This document shows, one piece after another, positions 1 to 9,900 of a stretch of 64,000 nt of DNA. The notes under the pieces are model-generated. The model did no database searches, had not been told where the DNA came from, and was given only the letters and a program-made list of their open reading frames with translations. The position numbers were made by a program, and so were the translations under genes. Within the stretch, counting starts at the first letter, position 1. The number at the start of each line of letters is the position of its first letter. This stretch comes from a virus, in the IMG/VR virus record IMGVR_UViG_3300021371_000010, positions 1-64,000 of that record; one strand, 5' to 3'.

Positions 1-1
1 T

Positions 2-1039
2 GCAAATGCTCAAGTAATTACTCAAACACCAGCAACTGGTGGTGCAGAGAAAGAGACAATTGAATCAATTAAATTTAAAGCAACTAAGTTCTATACATCT
101 CAGAATAGACTTGTGACCCTTAACGACTATAAAGCAAAAGTATCAGAGTATTATCCAAACGCAGATGCAGTTGCAGTTTGGGGTGGCGAAGATAATGAAC
201 CACCTGAATATGGCAAAGTGTTCATCTCTCTCAAACCAAAGAACTCAGATTACTTGTCTGAAGCAGAGAAGCAACAAGTATCAAACAATCTTAATCAGTT
301 AAACATGTTAACTGTTAGACCAGTTATTGTAAACCCAGAGATTGTAAAGATTCTTTGCAGTACGACATTCAAATACAATAAGAACTTAACAACATTAGCA
401 CTAGGAGAATTAGAAACTATCGTAAGAGGTGCTATTGTGAATTTTGACAATACTAACTTAAATAATTTTGATAGTATATTCAGACATTCAAACCTACTTA
501 AAGCAATTGATGAGAGTGAAAACTCTATTCTTTCTAATACAACAAATATTAGATTATCTAAGAAGAAGACATTAAATCTAAACAAGAAAGAAGGTCACGT
601 TATTAAGTTTGGTAATGCATTCTATAATCCACATTCTGGACATAACGCAGAAGGTGGAGGTATATTACAATCTACAGGATTTAAAATACAAGGTGATGCA
701 TTAAACACACACTACTATGATGATGATGGAAAAGGCAATCTTAGAAGATACATCTTATCAGACGGTGTAAGAGTTATAAAGAACAGCACAGCAGGTACAA
801 TTGATTACACTGCTGGACAAATTTCAATTGATGCAGAAACATTTACCTCAACAGTAAATAATGACACATCAATAGAATTTACCATAGTACCTTCATCTAA
901 CGATGTTATTGCGATTAGGGGTTCTCTAATTGATATTGACGTTGATAGAATTAAGGTCACTGGTGAAGTAGACACCATCGCAAGTGGTGAGGCGAGTGCT
1001 GGAGTAGGATATACTTCAACATCTACGTCTAATTATTAA
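2..1039 (+). CDS. gp6: Baseplate wedge protein gp6, 3' part (5' truncated by window)
   Basis: An open frame runs from the first bases of the window to a TAA at 1039, giving 345 residues of the C-terminal part of gp6. In T4 this protein forms the wedge dimers that make the continuous ring of the baseplate. The stretch reading IKFKATKFYTSQNRLVT followed by LNDYKAKV and AVWGGEDNEPPEYGKVF is the characteristic conserved block of T4-like gp6 in marine phages. The true start lies upstream of the window; the internal GTG at 113 is not the start because the conserved block begins before it. The gene is followed by other baseplate genes, as in marine T4-like genomes. The family assignment rests on remembered sequence pattern, not an alignment. 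Confidence 0.87.
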   Translation, partial: ANAQVITQTPATGGAEKETIESIKFKATKFYTSQNRLVTLNDYKAKVSEYYPNADAVAVWGGEDNEPPEYGKVFISLKPKNSDYLSEAEKQQVSNNLNQLNMLTVRPVIVNPEIVKILCSTTFKYNKNLTTLALGELETIVRGAIVNFDNTNLNNFDSIFRHSNLLKAIDESENSILSNTTNIRLSKKKTLNLNKKEGHVIKFGNAFYNPHSGHNAEGGGILQSTGFKIQGDALNTHYYDDDGKGNLRRYILSDGVRVIKNSTAGTIDYTAGQISIDAETFTSTVNNDTSIEFTIVPSSNDVIAIRGSLIDIDVDRIKVTGEVDTIASGEASAGVGYTSTSTSNY

Positions 1040-1040
1040 T

Positions 1041-1080
1041 ATGCAAGAAGTGATCGTGTGGTTTTCCCACGAGTAGTTTC
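1041..1080 (+). other. Small imperfect hairpin between gp6 and the next gene
   Basis: TCGTGTGG, a TTTT loop and CCCACGA form a stem with one bulged base, just after the gp6 stop. No T-tract follows, so it does not look like an intrinsic terminator. It may be an RNA-processing or stability element. Confidence 0.3.
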
Positions 1081-1111
1081 CCATTTATTTGGATTATAGG
1101 AGGATAATTAA

Positions 1112-1612
1112 ATGGCAGATAAAAAGATAACGGCGTTAAACGCCATCGGAGAAGGTCAAGTAGACTCAGGTGATTTACTTCACGTGGTCGATGACCCACA
1201 GGGTACACCTGTAAATAAGAAAATGACGTTGGCAACTTTGTTCAACAACATTCCGACTTTCTTGGCACTTGATAGTGTTGAAGCATTGAACGAATCAACA
1301 TTTGTATCAGCAGGTGTTGGAGTTTCAACTGCAATAACAACACTAGACTTTACTGGTCAAAGTGGTTCATCAGATATTTCTGGTGACTTACCTGTACCAA
1401 GTCATGAAGGTCAAATTAAAGTCATCATCAGAAAGAAAGATGACGTTAGTGGTGTTGGTGGTTCAATCGATGTACCAGCGGCATCAAACTGGGTTTCAGG
1501 TGCTTCAGCAACAGCAGTTGCAGTTATGGAGTCAAACTCAGCAATGGTATTAGTTGGAGTAGGTTCAACATGGTACCCAGTTGCAACAGTAGGTACTGTT
1601 ACTCTTAGTTAA
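1112..1612 (+). CDS. Small virion-associated protein of unknown role
   Basis: This 166-residue protein sits in the baseplate block between gp6 and the gp7-like gene and has a clear ribosome binding site (AGGAGG, 8 nt before ATG). The N-terminus (KITALNAIGEGQVDSGDLLHV, DDP..TPVNKK) resembles the start of many phage tail-associated or fibre proteins that begin by listing a parameter such as 'DLLHVVDDP'. The remainder is rich in Ser, Val, Gly and Ala with alternating hydrophobic residues, which suggests beta structure. No catalytic motif, signal peptide or membrane segment is visible. I infer a structural role from position and composition only; a baseplate or fibre-attachment decoration protein is plausible. 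Confidence 0.6.
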   Translation: MADKKITALNAIGEGQVDSGDLLHVVDDPQGTPVNKKMTLATLFNNIPTFLALDSVEALNESTFVSAGVGVSTAITTLDFTGQSGSSDISGDLPVPSHEGQIKVIIRKKDDVSGVGGSIDVPAASNWVSGASATAVAVMESNSAMVLVGVGSTWYPVATVGTVTLS

Positions 1613-1628
1613 TTGATGGATTAATCAG

Positions 1629-4600
1629 ATGGCACATCAAAATCATATAGTAGATAGATTAACAAACAGACTATCGACAATTCTTCCTGAACATATCAGA
1701 GAAGATGCGCCGATATTTGAATCGTTCCTATCTTCTTATTTTGAGTACCTAGAATCTGAAATCATCGTTATTGAAGATGAGCAAGTATTAACAGCAATAC
1801 AATTAGAAGACGGAACTGTAATAGGTGATGGTAACTTAGTCACTGAAGATAGTTCCGATCTTCTATCTAATAGAATTTTAATTCCCAGAGTCGAACCGAC
1901 AGATGCAGAAGAATCAGAACCAATTGTTAAGGGTGAATACATCTATGGCAAAAATAATGGTTCAGTAGCAAAAGTTAAAGTACGACAAGGCAATGTTATA
2001 ATTGTCGATACAGTATCGGGAACAGGATTTGCAGTTGGCGAGACTATTGAAGGTCGTGATGGTGGTCAAACTGCAATAGTTAAAACATATAAAGAAAACT
2101 CTATTGTAGCATCTAACAGATTGCTAGACTATTCTAATATCGATCAGACATTAGAAACATTCTTAGAGTACTTTCAAAAAGATTTCATACCATCGTTAGA
2201 TTTAGCAGACACACAAAATAAAAGATTAACATTAAAGAATATAAGCACCCTTTATAAGCAAAAGGGTACTGCTGAATCTGTAGAGTTCTTGATGAGAATT
2301 CTATATGGTCAATCATCATCTGTAAAATATCCAATTGACGAAACTATATTTGCATCTAAATCAGATTATTCTGAAGTGCGAAAAATGGTTGTCGTTATGG
2401 AACAAGGTGGTATACCAGAAGCAACAGATAGAATCATACAATACAACGTAGAAGATCCCTCTCTCAAAGATGCAGAAGCAGTAGTAGAAACAGTAGAGAT
2501 TATTAATACGACAGATAGACGATACGGTCTTTCAATATCAAGAACACATAGAGGAACATTTACAGAAAATTCACCAGTCGTATTAGTAGACAGAGATGGA
2601 ATTACAAGATATCCTGGAACAACTAAAGGTATAATCTCCGAACTGATAGTAGATGATTCATCAACAACTTTCGGACTAGAAAGTGAATCTGGTGATCTAT
2701 TACTAGAAGATAACTCAGCACTTTTATTTGAGGGTGCATCTACTGGATCCATGTATAATCTTAATGATAAGATTAACTTTACTGGAGCAAAAACAGACAC
2801 TTCGGTAGTAGAAGCATTAACAACTGTATCAGAACTATCTAGAGGTTCTATAGAAGAGATATACATCGAGAGTGCTGGAACAGGTTATTCAGCAAACGAC
2901 ATTATCATCTTTGAAAATGCTAACACAGAAGGTAGTGGAGCAGAAGCAATCATTGGGGCAGTTGGTGACGAACTTATTTTAGAGAACGCAACTGTATTTG
3001 ATCAATACGAGTTAATCGCAACAGCAGGTCAAACAAAGTTTGGTGGAGTAGATAGTAACGGAGATGCAGTTAGAGATTTAAACAACAAACCAGTTGCTCT
3101 AAACGGATTAGATGTTACAGTTCTCGTAGATGGTTTAGAGCAAGACGTATCTCTTTACACTGTACAAAATGATGGTGTTCTATTCGACAGTTCACCAACA
3201 ACATCAGGTGGCGAGAGAGTTGAACTTGTAACTAAGTTTAGCAGAGTATCGTTAGAGAATGGCGATCAAGTCTATTTAGAGGGTGGAGATCAGAGAATAC
3301 GTAAAGTAACTATCACCTCAGGTGGTGCAGGTTATCAAACATTCCCACAAGTTTTTGTTGGTGGTTATCTTTACTTTGATAAAACTGTAAGTATAACAGG
3401 ATTCTCAGTTGGCGAACTTATAACAGGACAATCTTCAAATGCCACATCTAGTATATCACGTATTGATACTAAAAACAATAGATTAGTTGTTAGACGTTCA
3501 TCGACTGATACAGGAACATATCAAGACGGAGAATTAATTGTTGGTGGTTCTTCAAGTGCTGAAGCAATCATTAAGAATGCTAGAGTTACAGCAGGTACGG
3601 GAGCAAAACTTTTTGCATGGTCATCAAAAATTGGTGGTGTTGAGAAAGTAAGAATAACAAATCAGGGTTACGATTTTGATGAGAACGCAGTTATTTCTAG
3701 TACATCATTTGATAACATGCTTACGTTTGCACCAACAACAGCATCAGCACTTGATAAGGGTGTACAAATTACTGGTGTAACATCTGGTGCTACAGGAACT
3801 ATTGTATCATATGATACGCAAAGAAACTTACTTAAGTTTACAGATAGACAAGGTACTTTCTTAGTAGATGAGAAAGTTACATATGGTAATGATTCATTCA
3901 AAGTATTGAAGTACGATCCATATGATGCTAGAGGTAAGTTGTCTGGAGAAGGTATCACAAACGATAACTTCTTTGGTGATACTGGTTATTTATCTAACGA
4001 GTTCTCAAACATTCAAGATGGTAGAATCTATCAAACACATTCTTACATCATCAAAGTGGGTGAATCGATTGAAAAATATAGATCGATAGTTAAAGATTTA
4101 GTTCACCCTGCAGGGCATATATTTTTTGGTGAAGTTGCAGTTGAACGTGTCATCGCATCATCGGCATCACTAGCAGATAGATTTGCAATCAATCAAGATA
4201 ACAGATTAGGTATTATTAATACTACTTTTGTACCTACAATTCTAATTGAATTAGAACATACAGAGCATATCATAATGGAAGATTCTACTAGAGATAGTGA
4301 GAATAAACTTCTATATGAGAATGGCGATAGAATTGAAAACGAAGACGCATTCGAACCAAAAGCAAGAACACAAAGACAGACTCAACTTCTTATTCATACT
4401 AAAGCAGATGAACTTTCTAACATGGCAATGGCGCATGTATTAAGAGATTACTTAAATGAAGGTGCTGAAGTAGAGAGACATAGAGTTGAGACTATTAAGA
4501 AATTTATTAGTAGTGCTACACAAACACAGATAGCAAATGATATCAGTGATCCCGTGGCACCAACTGCATCTCTAGTTACAGTAATCAATCAAAGATCACC

Positions 4601-5381
4601 TAGACTTGATGGTGTCGTATCAGTATTGAACTTAGCAACAGCAGACAATGACTATCTAAAATTAGATAGAGAAGATGCAGTATCGCCAATCGGTGTAAGA
4701 CCACAAGATCAAGGTAAAGTCTATCAGATAGCAGACTTTAGTGAAGAGATGTTAGTCTTTGAAGATGGCACAAATATACAACTAGAAGAACCTAGAAATA
4801 GAATATCATTAGAACCTGAAAGAAGAAACCTTGAAGGGGAAAACATGGCACTAGAAGATGGCAGTGGTACGATTCTTTTAGAAGATGAAACAATTCCTGA
4901 GCATATCGAAAGATTTATATCAGAACGATCACGTGAATTGTTTAGTCCATATTTCTATTCAGAAAATAACATGGATAGAATAGTTATGGAAACAGGTGAA
5001 CCTTTAGTTCACGAACAGTTGGGGACAGGAACATTAAGCAGTTTTGTTCCACATGGACCAACTATAAGATCAATAAATAAGATTGCATTTCAAGATACAT
5101 ACAGAATTGCGTATTACATGCTCGATGAAGAGACAGGATCACAAGAAGAAGATAGATTTATCTTAGAAAGTGGCACTGATGGTGGTTCAGGATCTATCTT
5201 ATTAGAAGATACTGAAAGAGATGGATTAAGAATTAGTCAATTGAATGAACTTCTACAGACGTTCTACATAGCAGAATTACCAAGACATGAGAATAGAAGA
5301 ACCAATATTGCGTACTCTTCTTATGTAAATTCATCTAATATTACTAATGGTAACCTAGCATTATTAATAGAAAGTGAATAA
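1629..5381 (+). CDS. Large baseplate wedge protein, gp7-like
   Basis: This 1250-residue protein lies exactly between gp6 and gp8, the position of gp7 in T4-like phages, where gp7 links the wedge proteins gp6, gp8 and gp10. The N-terminus (MAHQNHIVDRLTNRLSTILP and a following DAPIFESFLSSYFEYLE) and the central block around residues 800-850 (YRSIVKDLVHPAGHIFFGE) match marine gp7-like proteins as I remember them. Between these are many repeats of a short beta motif (G..V.G..SGA.A.I), typical of phage beta-solenoid or carbohydrate-binding segments. T4 gp7 is 1032 residues, so this one is somewhat longer. Late residues contain several 'LLEDxT/LEDGS' acidic repeats. The start codon has no strong ribosome binding site. 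It could instead be annotated simply as a virion structural protein. Confidence 0.65.
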   Translation: MAHQNHIVDRLTNRLSTILPEHIREDAPIFESFLSSYFEYLESEIIVIEDEQVLTAIQLEDGTVIGDGNLVTEDSSDLLSNRILIPRVEPTDAEESEPIVKGEYIYGKNNGSVAKVKVRQGNVIIVDTVSGTGFAVGETIEGRDGGQTAIVKTYKENSIVASNRLLDYSNIDQTLETFLEYFQKDFIPSLDLADTQNKRLTLKNISTLYKQKGTAESVEFLMRILYGQSSSVKYPIDETIFASKSDYSEVRKMVVVMEQGGIPEATDRIIQYNVEDPSLKDAEAVVETVEIINTTDRRYGLSISRTHRGTFTENSPVVLVDRDGITRYPGTTKGIISELIVDDSSTTFGLESESGDLLLEDNSALLFEGASTGSMYNLNDKINFTGAKTDTSVVEALTTVSELSRGSIEEIYIESAGTGYSANDIIIFENANTEGSGAEAIIGAVGDELILENATVFDQYELIATAGQTKFGGVDSNGDAVRDLNNKPVALNGLDVTVLVDGLEQDVSLYTVQNDGVLFDSSPTTSGGERVELVTKFSRVSLENGDQVYLEGGDQRIRKVTITSGGAGYQTFPQVFVGGYLYFDKTVSITGFSVGELITGQSSNATSSISRIDTKNNRLVVRRSSTDTGTYQDGELIVGGSSSAEAIIKNARVTAGTGAKLFAWSSKIGGVEKVRITNQGYDFDENAVISSTSFDNMLTFAPTTASALDKGVQITGVTSGATGTIVSYDTQRNLLKFTDRQGTFLVDEKVTYGNDSFKVLKYDPYDARGKLSGEGITNDNFFGDTGYLSNEFSNIQDGRIYQTHSYIIKVGESIEKYRSIVKDLVHPAGHIFFGEVAVERVIASSASLADRFAINQDNRLGIINTTFVPTILIELEHTEHIIMEDSTRDSENKLLYENGDRIENEDAFEPKARTQRQTQLLIHTKADELSNMAMAHVLRDYLNEGAEVERHRVETIKKFISSATQTQIANDISDPVAPTASLVTVINQRSPRLDGVVSVLNLATADNDYLKLDREDAVSPIGVRPQDQGKVYQIADFSEEMLVFEDGTNIQLEEPRNRISLEPERRNLEGENMALEDGSGTILLEDETIPEHIERFISERSRELFSPYFYSENNMDRIVMETGEPLVHEQLGTGTLSSFVPHGPTIRSINKIAFQDTYRIAYYMLDEETGSQEEDRFILESGTDGGSGSILLEDTERDGLRISQLNELLQTFYIAELPRHENRRTNIAYSSYVNSSNITNGNLALLIESE

Positions 5382-5407
5382 TTTGTAAAAATCTTCATAG
5401 GCAATGT

Positions 5408-5415
5408 TATAAATA
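5408..5415 (+). promoter_or_regulatory. T4-type late promoter (TATAAATA) upstream of gp8
   Basis: Exact TATAAATA, about 43 nt before the gp8 ATG. Transcripts would have a leader containing the GAGGA ribosome binding site near 5448. T4-like phages use this octamer with the gp55 sigma factor, which is encoded in this window at 53459. Confidence 0.75.
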
Positions 5416-5458
5416 GTTTAATAAATACTTAACTGAGGAGTTAATCGAGGAACAAAAA

Positions 5459-6952
5459 ATGGCAGCAATTATTTTAGAAAAGTTTAGAACGCATAATGCG
5501 AAAGAATTCATCGCAGATTTTGGCGATTCATCAAACTATATTTTTATAGGCAGAACACATGCGTGGGTAGATGCAAGTGATTCATCAATAGACGACAATA
5601 ATCCACCTTCACCAGCAAATTCAGAGAGTGAAGAAGTAAGAGCATTCGAAGATATGATTGCACTTAAGCAAGTTGGTACAGGAGACGTATCACATGGATT
5701 AGTTAGACATAACTGGACAGTAGGAACTGTTTACGATGAGTATAGAGATGACTACAGTGCATCAAATCAGACTCCATCAGGTGCTAACAACTTCTTTGAT
5801 GGTAGAGGTTATGTTGTAACTTCAGACTACAAAGTTTATAAGTGTCTTAAAACTCCATTTTCCTCAGGAACAGCACAAGGCGCCGCAGTAAATAGTGAAC
5901 CAACTACTACTTCAACAACTGATCCTCAAGTTACAACAGATGGTTACATGTGGAAATTCATGTATCAAATTCCTGCCTCAGAAGTTATTAAGTATGTTAC
6001 TAACGATTTCATTCCAGTTAAAACACTAGGTGCTAAAACAACAGTTGCAGGTTCTGGCACAGGTGGTGGATTCGGAACATCTGCTTCAGATGACGGTTCA
6101 GCACAATGGGACGTAGAAGATGATGCAGTAGACGGAGCAATTTACAGATACATTGTTAAAACTGCAGGTACTGGTTATAGAAATAACTCTAACGCAACAG
6201 ACTTTTCAGTAGACGTAGCAGTAGAGGGAGATGGTTCTGGTGCAGTAGCAACATTATCATTCGTTGGTGGTGCATTGAACAACGTAGTATTCAAAGACTC
6301 ATCATCATATGGTGCAGGATATAAAAGAGCATCATTCCCAACAATTGGTTCTGCAATATCAGGAATCTCAAGTGGTTCTGGTGCAACTATTCATGCAGTT
6401 ATTTCTCCAATTCATGGACATGGAGCAAATCCAATCGAAGAACTTGGTGGTAACTTTGTTATCTTAAACTCAAGATTAGAATTCGGTGATGGTCAAGGAG
6501 ACTTCCCAACAGATAACGACTTTAGACAAATTGGATTGATTAAGAATCCTGCTAAAAGAGATGGATCAATCTCAAACTTGGGAACTATGACTGCTACTCA
6601 GAAACTAACACTTGATGATGCATCAACAGTATCAGTAGATGACATTATTGTGTCTGATCTAAATAACAATGCATCAACAAAAAGAGCAAGGGTTGTATCT
6701 AAAACAAGTAATGTTATCAGAGTACTTCCAATCGCAAATGGCGGTGGTGAGTTTGTAAACTTTGTAGCAGAAGATGACATTTATCTAAATGATGCGGGTT
6801 CTAAAGTAACAGATGTATCATTAAACGGTATTGATAATGATCACCCAGAAGTTTCTCGATTTACAGGTGACATCTTGTATGTTGAGAATAGAGGTCCAGT
6901 ATCAAGGGCCGCTGATCAGATTGAAGATATCAAACTGATTATTGAAATGTAA
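5459..6952 (+). CDS. gp8: Baseplate wedge protein gp8
   Basis: The 497-residue product starts MAAIILEKFRTHNAKEFIADF and continues with SNYIFIGRTHAWVD. This is the typical opening of gp8 in marine T4-like phages, where it forms a wedge dimer between gp7 and gp10. Aromatic and beta-rich segments such as DGYMWKFMYQIP near residue 160 also fit the family. T4 gp8 is 334 residues; marine versions are longer because of an inserted glycine-rich, repeat-like middle (about residues 195-300), which is visible here. It is preceded by a late promoter and a GAGGA ribosome binding site and is followed after 40 nt by the large DUF4815 protein. Confidence 0.85.
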   Translation: MAAIILEKFRTHNAKEFIADFGDSSNYIFIGRTHAWVDASDSSIDDNNPPSPANSESEEVRAFEDMIALKQVGTGDVSHGLVRHNWTVGTVYDEYRDDYSASNQTPSGANNFFDGRGYVVTSDYKVYKCLKTPFSSGTAQGAAVNSEPTTTSTTDPQVTTDGYMWKFMYQIPASEVIKYVTNDFIPVKTLGAKTTVAGSGTGGGFGTSASDDGSAQWDVEDDAVDGAIYRYIVKTAGTGYRNNSNATDFSVDVAVEGDGSGAVATLSFVGGALNNVVFKDSSSYGAGYKRASFPTIGSAISGISSGSGATIHAVISPIHGHGANPIEELGGNFVILNSRLEFGDGQGDFPTDNDFRQIGLIKNPAKRDGSISNLGTMTATQKLTLDDASTVSVDDIIVSDLNNNASTKRARVVSKTSNVIRVLPIANGGGEFVNFVAEDDIYLNDAGSKVTDVSLNGIDNDHPEVSRFTGDILYVENRGPVSRAADQIEDIKLIIEM

Positions 6953-6992
6953 TTGTTGTTTTAAACAACATTAAACTTAAAAAGTAGAAACT

Positions 6993-9900
6993 ATGACTGA
7001 GAAAACCGATCTAAATATTACACCCTATTACGACGACTATTCAGAGGACAAGAACTTTCATAAAGTCCTCTTTCGTGCTGGTAGACCTCTTCAAGCAAGA
7101 GAATTAACTCAGTCTCAATCTATTCTACAAGACCAAATCGAAAAGTTTGGTGGCCACTTCTTTAAAGAAGGTTCTATTGTTCAGGGCGCAGAAGCAAATA
7201 TAGACATGGACGTCTACTATGTTAAAGTGCAATCATCAAATCCAAATGTGGGCAATGGCGATACTAGTGTTGAAGGATATAGAGAATCGTTTCATGGTAA
7301 ATATATCAGAGGTGGTTCTACTGGTGTTGTAGCAAAAGTTATAACTTCAATTGCAGAAACATCTACAGATTCTATTACTCTAATTGTTAAAGCATATTCA
7401 AGAGGAACCGATTCTAAAGGTTCATTCATCTTTGTTGGCGACGAGACACTTAGAGAAGTCACAATTGATGGTGCAGGTGCAGTAACAAATAATGAAGGTA
7501 ATGAAAACTTCTTTAAGACAGTTACAGATGAAGACGTACCAACTGGTAGATCATCTATTGCACAAATTAGTCAAGGTACAGTTTACTCAAGAGGATTCTT
7601 TGTAAACGTAGATCAACAAGTTATTATCTTAGAGAAGTATAGTGGTGCACCTTCGTATAGAGTAGGATTACAGATTAAAGAAGAACTTATCAGTTCTGGT
7701 GCAGATACAACATTGTTAGATAATGCACAGGGTACTAATAATGAAAATGCCCCAGGTGCAGATAGATTAAAAATCACAATGATACTTAAAAAAATAGGTA
7801 TCGAAGAAGTAACAGACACTAACTTTATCGAATTAACAAGAGTTAATCAAGGTGTTATAGAACTTCACATCAATAGACCAATTTATAGTCATATTGAACA
7901 TACAATGGCAAGAAGAACTTTTGATACTTCAGGAGACTTTGTAACAAAACAATTCTTGACAACATTTAGAGAACATTTAAAAGAAGGTGACAACAAAGGA
8001 TTTTATACTGCTGGAGAAGGTGGTGATAATTCTAAGTTTGTTTGCCAGATCTCCCCAGGTAAAGCATACGTAAAAGGGTATGAGATCGAAAAGATTGGAA
8101 CATCTAATTTAGAATTATTAAAAGCAAGAACTACAGCATCGTTGACTAATACAGCAACGCCTGTTAGACTTGGTAACAAATTAAAAGTAAATAATGTACT
8201 AGCATTACCAGAATTCCAAGACGATGCAAGTACAAGTACAACAGCATTTAAACCAATAGAATTATATAACCAAGCACAGAGCAGTGGTGCTCCTGCTGGT
8301 GAAAAGATTGGATTTGCAAGAGTCAGACATGTCGATAATGACTTGAACGTCTCTACACAAGCAACTGATGAACTCAACTTATATCTATTTGATATTAAGA
8401 TGTTCACAAAACTTAAATTCAGTGCTAATATTAGTGCAAGTGATTACAGTGTAGGAGATAAAGTTCAAACATCTTCTGGCGCATCTGGTATTGTTGGAGT
8501 TATAGAACATAGTACAGATAGTATCTATCTACATGATGTAGTCGGTACATTCAATGATGGTGATACTGTTGGTGCTAGAGGTCTAAAATCTACAAGCAGA
8601 ACGATTGACACTGATGGTGTAATTGTATTTAATATTGCACAAGCAAAATCAGTATATCAAGCAACTCCAGGTGGCGGTAGTCAAAACTTTGTAGCAAACG
8701 TAGTACTAGATGATTTCAGAACATTATCTGGATTCGCAACATTGGGTGCTGGTGGAACTTCAGATGCCACAGTGACTGGTGTTGGTACTCAGTTCACTAG
8801 AGAACTAGTTGTTGGTGATACTATCTTAGATAGTACAGGAACAGAAAGACTAGTTAAAGCAATTACTTCAGATGTTGCATTTACAATCGACGATGTAGAT
8901 GGCACTTCAGCATCAGGAGTCTCAAGTCAAGTACAGGTTAATCTTGTTAGAAAAAGATCAGTACTAAGAGATCAAGACCAAACAGCGGCAATCTTTGCAT
9001 GGCCAAGAGACTATGTAAGCAAAGTAACTCCGTCTGATAACGGTCTACAAGTTAGAAAGCAAATTAGATTAACAATTTCAAATGGAGATATTACAATTCC
9101 ATGTGATACTGCTAACGAGAAGTTTGCTATAGGAAATGAAGACAATTTTCAATTTGCAGTTATAGAACAATCAACTAATGGTAGCAGAACACTTACAAAT
9201 GGTCAAGTTGTATATCCAAATGACATTTCTAGTTTCCCTACACCAGGTGATGCTAACTTAGTAATACCTATTGGTGATCAAAGCAGTAATCAATATGACG
9301 ATGGTGCAAAAGTATTAGTATCTTATTCAGTAGTAAGAAAAACACCAGACATTAAAAACAAATCACTGATTAAAAGTAGATCGATTTATTTCGAAGACAA
9401 AAACTCAACAAACACTGCAAGATACGGTACTGCTTACGATCATAAAGAATTGTCAATTGGTAAGTCAGACGTTAATAAAGTTTGGGCAGTATTAGAAGGA
9501 GTACCTGGTACATTAACTAATAGTCACCCTACACCACCAAACGCAACACTAAACAGAACATCAGGCACATTTAACTCAGGTGAAATTATAGTTGGTCAAA
9601 CATCTGGTGCTAAAGCAAGACTATTGACTTATAATGAGGGTTCAACTTCATATCTTCTATACATTAAAGAGGGTGTGCAGTTCTCAACAGGAGAAGCAGT
9701 TGTAGGACAGACAAATACTGGTGTAGCAACAATTCAGAGTTACGATGTAGGATCACCAAACATTAAGTCTAGATATTTCTTAGACAATGGTCAGAGAGAT
9801 GGTTATTACGATCTTGCTAAATTACAATTAAAAGAAGGTGAACCTACACCTAATAATCCTATCACTATAATCTTCGATCATTTTGAAGCAGGTGGTGGTG